NCBI RefSeq assembly: GCF_030272615.1
Contig: NC_081415.1
Span: forward strand, 509,363,373 to 509,427,372
From: Cryptomeria japonica
Taxonomy: Eukaryota; Streptophyta; Pinopsida; Cupressales; Cupressaceae
Length of the DNA: 64,000 nucleotides
Reading direction: 5' to 3'
The position numbers were made by a program, and so were the translations under genes. The notes under the pieces were generated by a model. It saw only the letters and a program-made list of their open reading frames with translations. It ran no database searches and was not told the origin of the DNA. Position 1 is the first letter of the stretch; the number at the start of each line of letters is the position of its first letter. Of this stretch, positions 58,901 to 61,900 are shown one piece after another.

Positions 58901-61900
58901 AGAGGGACAGGAGCGCCTTCTAGTTCATGGTACAAACTCTTGATCATATCAACCTCGAATTACTTTCTAGACGTAGAACATCACTCCCCACTTCATCTTG
59001 AGTCCTGGCAACAAGAAATAGCATTTCAAAATGTTAGGCACTTAGGCATTTTGGAAGATTTCGCTCTGGTCCCTTGGAGAGGGACAGGAGCGATTTTGCA
59101 ACTATGAGCTTACTTGTGTCTTGCTAGCCTTCGAAATTATCTTCATTGTACCAATCACGCCCCTTTTCATTCATTTCAAACATAAAACTTGCTTTGCCTT
59201 TGCCCGAAGTTTGTCTTGTGAGAAAATCGCTCTAGTCCCTTAGAGAGGGACAGGAGCGCCTAGTGCAACTTGGGTTGATTCTCTCCTTTGTGGCCTGTTC
59301 AAGTTATATTCAACGGGCAAAACATACTTCTTTTGACCTCTTCAAATCGCGAAATCACTTAAATCTTGCAAGGATAATGCAAATTTGGAATTCAAGCTCC
59401 GGTCCTTCAGTGAGGGATGGGAGCACTTTTTCATTTTTAAGCCAATTCGTCCTTTGCTAGTCTTCCAAATTATCTTCAATGGATGAATCTTGCCCTCTTT
59501 CATTCATTTCAATCATGCAACTTGCCTTGCCTTTGCAAGAAATTTGTATTTTTAGAAAATAGGGACGGTCCTTCAGTGAGGGACGGGAGCACTTTTGGAA
59601 AAGTGGGACGGTCCTTCAGTGAGGGACGGGAGCACTTTTGACATCTTGGCGTACCCTTTTGTTCTTTAAATCTCTCAATTGCGTCCAAGGCATAAAACAT
59701 CCTTCGTTCTTCCCATCCAAGTCAAGTTTAGCCATAAAATATCAAACAAATAGGAGAAACTTGAAAAAGTGGCACGGTCCTCCAGTGAGGGACGGGAGCA
59801 CTTTTTGTCATTTGGGTTGATTTACTCCTTTGTAGACTGCTTAAATTATATTCAATGGACAAAACATGCCCTCCTTGATCTCTTCCAATCATAAAATTGT
59901 CTTGATCCTGCAAGAACAGTGCAAATTTGAAATTCAAGCTCCGGTCCTTCAGTGAGGCACAGGAGCGAATTTTGTCTTCTAGGCCAAAATGCTTCACTTT
60001 TTATCTCGAAATTCCTTTGCTAGGGAAGATTTCACCTTACTTCATGCTATGAATAAAAGTTAATGTCCAAAAAAGGTCTAAAAATTGTGCACATAAAGAA
60101 AAGCGCTCTGGTCCTTCAGTGAGGGACAGGAGCGAATTTGACCTTCTAGGCAAAAACTTCATCATTTCATTGTCTTGTCTGGATGCTCTATCATGCTCAT
60201 TTCGTCCTTCACCATGCCTTTGATGTTCCAATTTGACCAAACAAGGTCAGGAATGACTCAAATAAGCCTTTTCGCCCTGGACCCTTGGTGAGGGACAGGA
60301 GCGCTTCGCCTTGGTCCCTTGGAGAGGGACAAGAGCGAAATTCGCTCTGGATCCTCAGTGAAGGACAGGAGCGAAAATTGACTTTTCAAACTCTCTATCA
60401 GGATAATTTTTATGGAATATAACATTTAAGTATAAGTTCTTATACTTTAAGTTATATTCCATATATACTTTCAGGATGTTTGAGAGTGGTTTCGGACCTC
60501 CAGGGGTTATATTGCAAAATCTAGTTTTTTGAGGTTTTTCAGTTTCCAGACTTAGTCAAATTTTAGGATCAGGACATTCCAGACTTAGCCAAATTTCAGG
60601 ATCAGGACTTTCAGACTTAGCCAAATTTTCAGGATCAGGACTTCAGACTTAGCCAAATTTTCAGGATCAGGACTTCACTCCAGCAGGACCTGCTATCCTA
60701 TTGATCTCCCCGACAGCACTCAAAATGCAAAGGCTAACTAACAAAACCCTAAAAGACCCAAAAACAAACCCTAAAAAGCAAAAAAGCAAGGGTCCCCATT
60801 TGCAATGGGGCGATGTGTGAAAACGTCACAACACTCCCCAAAACCAGTTCCTCCAAGAGAGTTTTCGTCCTCCAGACATTTTTTTGGAACAACCCTGGTT
60901 CATTCCAACAGCATAACAATTTCATTCACAAAAGCTATCTCAATTTTAAATTATAATAATTCCTTTTTTTCCTCACAAAGACATTTTTGGAGAATTTATA
61001 TTACTTTTCATGAGAAAAGACCCCCAAGCCAAAGCACCCAACTTAGAATACAACATAACACCTTTCCAACAAGTTATTTTAATAAGTTGTCCTTTTAATG
61101 TTTCTCAACATCAGACAACATTTGTGAAATATTAATTAATAAATCAATAACTCACCCAAGTTGCGAAAAGCACCCAAACAACATCGGAATTCAATTTTGA
61201 CCACACCATGATGAAACTAAAATAGTAGGAAGATGATTGGCACCAACTTGGCAACTTACAAAAAATATACATGCTCTCTAAGGAGAACAACCCAAGAGTC
61301 AAAAAACATTTTTGAAAGTGTCATTGTAATCCACACTGCTAATTGAACTCACTTCCATAAATAGAAATCTTGAATTATTGAACCTATCTTTGTAGTACCC
61401 TTCACATAACCAATTAGCTTACGGGAACTCAAGAAATAGGCTACCTGACACCAAACTAACTAGACTTGAGAAAGGGACATTACATCAAATTTTGGCCTTT
61501 GAACAATTGTTTCTAGAGTTTCAAGCCCCCTGGACACAATGGTAGACTCTAAATTGCACCAAAGAACATTGGAATGCATGCTACCTGCAAGCAAAGACCA
61601 CAAAGAATGCACACAAAAACCCACCTTATTTAGTGTATAGGTGCCCAATATGGATGAGATAAAAGAACACCCTGAACCTTTACGAGACAATGGTGATATA
61701 AAAATGCTCCACTATTCACTTGAAATCACCTCCACTCAAAATCACTCCAACCCTCGTGCCCTCAAAAACCAGAAAATAGACTAATTCAAGGACAGCATGG
61801 CGCTAATACCATATTAGATTGTTTAATAAACAAATAATAACCAAAACTTAAAGTTTACATGTGAACACTAAAGCAAATGCATGATAAACAAAGAACATAA

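Larger units (their letters stand above)
56512..60833 (-). mobile_element. Giant solo LTR, copy 2 (4322 bp)
   Basis: Starts TGTTGACGTG and ends GTCACAACA, with a perfect CTCCC duplication at 56507-56511 and 60834-60838. It aligns with copy 1 from end to end in layout, with a conserved first kilobase, a palindromic telobox, two minus-strand TATA boxes and a twelve-module array. Both share an end block with a CCCCATTTGCAATGGGG hairpin. It also has a block at 60411-60660 (TATGGAATATAAC palindrome, then repeated GACTTAGCCAAATTTTCAGG words) that copy 1 lacks and the nested LTR at 36164 shares. No coding region is supported. Confidence 0.87.

Noticed and set aside
56512-60833. Giant repeat as a DNA transposon with terminal inverted repeats
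   Set aside because: The ends share only TGTTG/CAACA and a loose ACGT. The 5-bp TSD and TG...CA ends fit an LTR better, though absence of any internal region keeps this slightly open.
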